Shown here: positions 9,601-10,929 of the stretch, piece by piece
Layout: each line of letters begins with the position of its first letter
Position numbering within the stretch: the first letter of the stretch is position 1
Assembly: GCA_035591015.1 (NCBI GenBank)
Contig: JAXIUW010212842.1
Span: forward strand, 1-10,929
Direction: 5' to 3'
From: Cephalothrix simula
Taxonomy: Eukaryota; Nemertea; Palaeonemertea; Archinemertea; Cephalotrichidae
Length of the DNA: 10,929 nucleotides
Notes under the pieces: generated by a model
What the model was told of the DNA's origin: nothing
Databases searched by the model: none
What the model saw: the letters and a program-made list of their open reading frames with translations, nothing else
Program-made: the position numbers and the translations under genes

Positions 9601-10111
9601 GAAATCCTTCGCCATTCATTTTGTTTTTCATTAGGACTAATTAAGCTAACGATGTCTTTATTTTATACAAATTTGTTAATATTAGGTCTTGTGTTAATTT
9701 GAATTTCCTACGAAATTTTTATACTTTTTCTTACTATATATCAGACATTCAATCTCAATGTATAATGTTGCTAGTTTTAGTAACTTTTTGTGGAGTGCAA
9801 GAAGGAAGTGCAATGCTAGATACGTTTCACTTCTGATACAACACTCCTAGAGTAAATATTCTGAAAGAACATTCCTCATTTTTGTAGCTAAGATGAGGGC
9901 TACTTCTCAGAATACATGTATACAAGACTACAAAAACAATTTAAATATTAAGTCAATTATGATGTACATATAAAACTTATTTTTCAAAATTGCGGTCTTT
10001 TGCAGGTCAATCATTTGAGTACACGTCATCTCCATCATTTGACATTTCATATTCATCTGGCCTAGAACCGGTGCATGATGCAAAAGAAGATTGTTTACCT
10101 TTTGGACTACA
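531..10111 (+). CDS. cdc25: Cdc25-like M-phase inducer phosphatase, N-terminal part (partial gene, three exons)
   Basis: Exons 531-670, 9333-9427 and 10006-10111 join in frame (codons split AG|T, G|GT and CA|) into 113 codons, open at the 3' end. Cdc25 phosphatases remove inhibitory phosphates from Cdk1/Cdk2 and trigger cell-cycle entry. Seen here: SPITSLALNLGQL at residues 31-43, GTPKKRLSLSS at 49-59, SESPTPSRRPFSKLFD at 62-77. Recalled vertebrate Cdc25C has TPV...GTPKRCLDLS with the same 19-residue gap between the two proline-directed sites (human T48, T67), ungapped; Cdc25A/B have SPVT-L-xxM-xxL in the first block. Residues 83-100 are rich in S, P and acid, with SSG at 95-97, loosely like the DSG region of Cdc25A. 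This is the regulatory, poorly conserved N-terminus; the CX5R catalytic domain must lie to the right. The main doubt is that identity rests on short motifs. Confidence 0.75.
773..925 (+). repeat. degenerate repeat with GCGAAAAT...GCGCACC units
   Basis: After an 18-base block at 773-790 come about three diverged units, each with a GCGAAAAT or GCGGGAAAAT core followed by GCGCACC: roughly 817-847, 848-886 and 887-925, spaced near 40 bases. The last two are the most alike. The CpG-rich units stand out from the AT-rich intron. Confidence 0.55.
1363..1713 (-). other. open frame of unknown nature, possible transposable-element remnant
   Basis: A 116-codon minus-strand frame contains a basic stretch, RDRPSDAPRNLKDNIIARLA at about residues 34-53, followed by more Lys, Arg and Ser. 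The wording loosely recalls the basic region of LINE ORF1 proteins, but I cannot assign it. It overlaps the inverted repeat at its C-terminal half, and no splice sites or promoter support it. I lean towards repeat-derived DNA. Confidence 0.15.
1380..1510 (-). repeat. inverted partner of the 773-925 repeat
   Basis: Positions 1493-1510 are the exact reverse complement of 773-790 (18 bases). Continuing on the minus strand, similar but diverged motifs follow: a GGGGCGC core, a GGGGCGAATTTT core and AAAATGTGCACC. The two blocks therefore look like inverted copies of one repeat family about 0.7 kb apart. Confidence 0.45.
1695..1732. repeat. two tandem 19-base units, TGTCCAAAATT..GGACAT
   Basis: Units 1695-1713 and 1714-1732 differ at two bases. 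Each unit also begins TGTCC and ends GGACA, so each can pair with itself. Confidence 0.8.
2414..2437 (+). repeat. AATAAA plus (ATT)5, possible retroelement 3' tail
   Basis: AATAAA at 2414-2419 is followed by five ATT units at 2423-2437. A polyadenylation-like signal followed by a trinucleotide run is a common 3' end for non-LTR elements and their short derivatives. No coding part of such an element is visible upstream, so a plain microsatellite remains possible. Confidence 0.4.
2471..2600. repeat. cluster of three inverted repeats
   Basis: Arms TAACTGAAAAAAG (2471-2483) and CTTTTTTCCAGTTA (2509-2522) pair with one bulged base. TGATAT/ATATCA flank five bases at 2532-2548. ATTGTATT (2571-2578) pairs with AATACAAT (2593-2600). 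The cluster may be part of a degraded inverted-repeat transposon; no duplicated target site is visible. Confidence 0.4.
3042..3222. mobile_element. MITE-like nested hairpin element
   Basis: Inner arms 3063-3091 and 3151-3177 are reverse complements over about 27 bases with one mismatch and a two-base indel, starting CTAGGATCTT and including CCTATTCTGATATA. The loop is about 59 bases. Outer arms GAGGACAC (3042-3049) and GTGTCCTC (3215-3222) are exact complements. This is a typical non-autonomous foldback or MITE shape. No open frame and no clear target-site duplication are seen, so the true ends are uncertain. Confidence 0.55.
3282..3297. repeat. short (TAGA)n microsatellite
   Basis: About four copies of TAGA lie between AGCTCTTATTGTCCCC sequence and ACTTAGATATTAG. 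It is too short to be strongly length-variable. Confidence 0.7.
3921..3938. repeat. perfect small inverted repeat AAGTTGCA-TT-TGCAACTT
   Basis: Two 8-base arms flank two bases. The loop is too tight for a natural RNA hairpin, so cruciform DNA or a dimeric protein site is as likely as chance. Confidence 0.5.
4484..4540. repeat. three tandem units with a TTTTTCACG core
   Basis: CACG recurs at 4491, 4513 and 4536 (steps of 22 and 23). The first two units share TTTTTCACGC-TCAGA, the third keeps only TTTTTCACG. Confidence 0.7.
5092..5113. repeat. A/T-tract palindrome AAAAAAAGTT-TG-AACTTTTTTT
   Basis: Exact 10-base arms flank TG. A T-tract just upstream (5081-5089) can compete for pairing with the A-tract. 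Confidence 0.6.
5149..5176 (-). other. possible G-quadruplex-forming stretch on the minus strand
   Basis: C-runs of 3, 4, 4 and 5 at 5149-5151, 5161-5164, 5167-5170 and 5172-5176 give four G-runs on the minus strand, with loops of 1, 2 and 9. The long loop falls just outside the usual limit of seven. It lies within a C-rich tract (about 5040-5220). Confidence 0.35.
5483..5608. repeat. degenerate GGGATTTTTT tandem array
   Basis: GGGATTTTTT-like units, some as CCGGGATTT or CGGATTTTTTT, recur about seven times with spacing near 10 to 20 bases. Two overlapping plus-strand open frames here are low-complexity products of the array, rich in Phe, Gly, Ile and Asp, and not genes. Confidence 0.75.
5792..5799. 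promoter_or_regulatory. consensus CRE palindrome TGACGTCA
   Basis: An exact full CRE (CREB/ATF site), inside ATGACGTCAT, lies at the left edge of a CpG-richer stretch (about 5780-5960). Its position in the long intron would suit an intronic enhancer or alternative promoter, but one 8-mer can occur by chance. Confidence 0.3.
6533..6563. promoter_or_regulatory. inverted pair of forkhead-type sites
   Basis: GTAAACA (6533-6539) and TGTTTAC (6557-6563) face each other 17 bases apart, and a further GTAAACA lies at 6726-6732. Forkhead factors bind RYAAAYA; FoxM1 control of CDC25 genes is known in vertebrates. The link here is inference. Confidence 0.22.
7032..7156. repeat. 125-bp unit, first copy of a tandem duplication
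   Basis: It starts TTTGGCCTTGGGCC (7032-7045) and ends AATATAAGCAA (to 7156); the same start recurs at 7157-7170. The body continues GAAATTTCT, later GAAAATGATAGTTT and CTAAATTTGG. It serves as the uninterrupted comparison copy for the next unit. Confidence 0.75.
7175..7422. mobile_element. 248-bp TTAA-flanked MITE (piggyBac-type target site)
   Basis: Terminal inverted repeats begin AGGAGCT on both ends (left AGGAGCTGTATTGG, right reverse complement AGGAGCTATGTAGG) and weaker similarity follows. TTAA lies directly outside each end (7171-7174 and 7423-7426), the target duplication expected of piggyBac-type elements. It has no open frame, so it would move only with a transposase from elsewhere. 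The ends do not start CCC as classic piggyBac ends do, so the superfamily is uncertain. It also holds TGACGTTA twice and an 18-base palindrome. Confidence 0.72.
7386..7403. repeat. perfect 18-base palindrome AATCTGGGTACCCAGATT
   Basis: It is exact in both directions, centred on GGTACC, and extended by partly matching GCGG and CCGC outside. It sits near the right end of the TTAA-flanked element and may act in end recognition. Confidence 0.85.
8005..8014. promoter_or_regulatory. NRF-1-like palindrome GCGCATGCGC
   Basis: This matches the NRF-1 core exactly and stands in a stretch with other CpGs (ACTCGCGG at 8017-8024) in otherwise AT-rich DNA. Such sites are common at animal promoters; no transcript start is visible. 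Confidence 0.3.
8154..8546 (-). other. longest open frame in the window, function not recognised
   Basis: This minus-strand frame has 130 codons. The first third is AT-driven and hydrophobic (many Ile, Leu, Phe); the rest is more mixed, with HSSSGGVKTQRSLYLIGILF near the middle and CRRGHVDAYGKIF near the end. I know no family with this sequence. It lies antisense inside the cdc25-like intron, with no splice or promoter evidence. A repeat fragment or a chance frame is more likely than a gene. Confidence 0.15.
9333..9427 (+). CDS. cdc25: cdc25-like coding exon 2 (GTPKK motif)
   Basis: A strong polypyrimidine tract and TTCTTCAG acceptor (AG at 9331-9332) and a TTG|GTAAGA donor (GT at 9428) bound 95 bases. 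With the AG from the previous exon it encodes S47 to L78 and leaves one G. The product holds T50-P-K-K, a full Cdk consensus equivalent to human CDC25C T67, followed by RLSLSS and then S64-P and T66-P sites and a RRPFSKLFD tail. The wobble and amino-acid pattern differ clearly from the AT-rich surroundings. Confidence 0.82.
9428..10005 (+). other. intron of the cdc25-like gene (578 bases)
   Basis: It is bounded by GTAAGA and TTTTGCAG. It is AT-rich, with no repeat or open frame of note. A small direct repeat of GCATGTA occurs near 9531-9552. Confidence 0.78.
10006..10111 (+). CDS. cdc25: cdc25-like coding exon 3
   Basis: Acceptor TCTTTTGCAG (AG at 10004-10005) and a perfect GTAAGT donor at 10112 bound 106 bases. 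The first two bases complete a Gly codon, then come 34 codons, with CA left over. The product runs QSFEYTSSPSFDISYSSG and then LEPVHDAKEDCLPFGL, acidic and serine-rich, with one S-P site (S87). It has no recognisable fold, as expected in the disordered Cdc25 N-terminus. The reading frame meets TAA if read through the donor, so splicing is required. Confidence 0.78.
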
Positions 10112-10929
10112 GTAAGTTTTTTATGGCCTCTAGTCGTTAAAATTTGGGTTTTTTTATATCCTATACTCGCAACGATTTGGAAATAATGGATATTTCTGAA
10201 TTACCCTTTTAAGGACGCAGATGTGTTAGCGTTTCTCGATCTAGCATCCTTTTTTGGTCTTTTGTCATCAGGTTAACACACGTGGATCGTTGAACTACTA
10301 AAACTCAATTTTTTATGCCCCGTGACAATATAATGGTTTATTTTCTTAGGATGAAAAGATCCAACAATTTTGGCCTGATTTTCAAGGGAAGGGGTCACAT
10401 CTTGAATTTTTTCACCTTTTTGAGATAGGCCTATAGGTAAATATTATTGTACACACAGTGTCAGACAGCCTGCACAAGTTTTAGATTATTAACAAATATT
10501 TTGGATATTGAGCCATATTTAACATAATATCTAAAAAAATAGTTAAGGGTTCTTAAAAGGGCGCTGTTAATTCAGCTGTAAAATCTTGAAATAAGATGGT
10601 TTTGAATTTTGATGCAGCATTTTAGGTTTAGGAATAAGTTTCAATGACTTCCATATTATTGTGGAGCCTTAAATGGTTACCTCTCATAATTGTTGACCGT
10701 AAATTTATGCTCCATTTTTTCGCTGAGGGACCAAGTCCCAAACTATGATTTTCGTCACCCACATCCTCACCTTTATCATGTTTAGCATCAATAGATTTAG
10801 AGGAATAACAGTAAAATTTTTGACCTGATCGACTGCGTTTTACAAATCAACAAAAGCTATGAAACGTGTTAAATCCTAGCTCAGAACTTTAAGGCCCGTT
10901 TATACTTCGTCAGCATTTGCCTGATTTCT
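10112..10929 (+). other. start of the next cdc25-like intron, running off the window
   Basis: It begins with a perfect GTAAGT donor and no convincing downstream exon follows before the window ends. One acceptor-like site at 10348-10349 opens a frame that stops after 25 codons (listed separately). Otherwise it is AT-rich sequence with nothing I recognise. Confidence 0.6.
10350..10428 (+). other. weak candidate for an alternative terminal exon
   Basis: The acceptor-like TTATTTTCTTAG ends at 10349. Joined to the previous exon (CA|G) the frame would add QMKRSNNFGLIF, then more to 25 residues from the Met, before TAG at 10426-10428. No good donor lies inside. The peptide shows no Cdc25 match I know, so this is more likely intron. 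Confidence 0.12.

Noticed and set aside
1-10929. CRISPR array, tRNA or rRNA gene, bacterial operon
   Set aside because: No regularly spaced repeats with unique spacers, no tRNA cloverleaf with A and B boxes, no rRNA sequence and no bacterial gene layout were seen on either strand.

Overview
The window looks like nuclear DNA from an animal: AT-rich by eye, no dense bacterial-style coding, long introns, microsatellites and short inverted-repeat elements. A marine invertebrate, perhaps a bivalve or other lophotrochozoan, is my best guess from general texture only; nothing here proves the taxon.

The only gene I can support is the 5' part of a plus-strand gene for a Cdc25-type dual-specificity phosphatase (M-phase inducer phosphatase). 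Three coding exons (531-670, 9333-9427, 10006-10111) join with matching phases and consensus splice sites into 113 codons plus two bases. The sequence carries an SPIT-type site and a GTPKK site exactly 19 residues apart, the same spacing as the T48 and T67 Cdk sites of human CDC25C. The catalytic domain is not in the window, so the gene continues to the right. A possible 5' untranslated exon ends at 438, and 100-300 has CCAAT-, MYB- and CHR-like motifs.

Region by region: 1-77 is a perfect TTGA microsatellite at the window edge. 100-530 is the presumed promoter, leader and short first intron. 671-9332 is one 8.7 kb intron with no convincing exon. It holds a diverged GCGCACC-type repeat (773-925, with an inverted partner near 1380-1510), a possible retroelement 3' tail (2395-2437), a hairpin cluster (2471-2600), a nested-hairpin MITE-like element (3042-3222), short tandem arrays (4484-4540, 5483-5608), a possible G-quadruplex stretch (5149-5176), a CRE palindrome (5792-5799), a 125-bp tandem duplication whose second copy is interrupted by a 248-bp TTAA-flanked element (7032-7505), and an NRF-1-like palindrome (8005-8014). 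9428-10005 is a short intron and 10112-10929 is the start of the next one.

I found no new gene system. The most informative non-coding observation is the TTAA-flanked element, because the neighbouring duplicate preserves its near-empty insertion site. All motif-level regulatory calls are weak.
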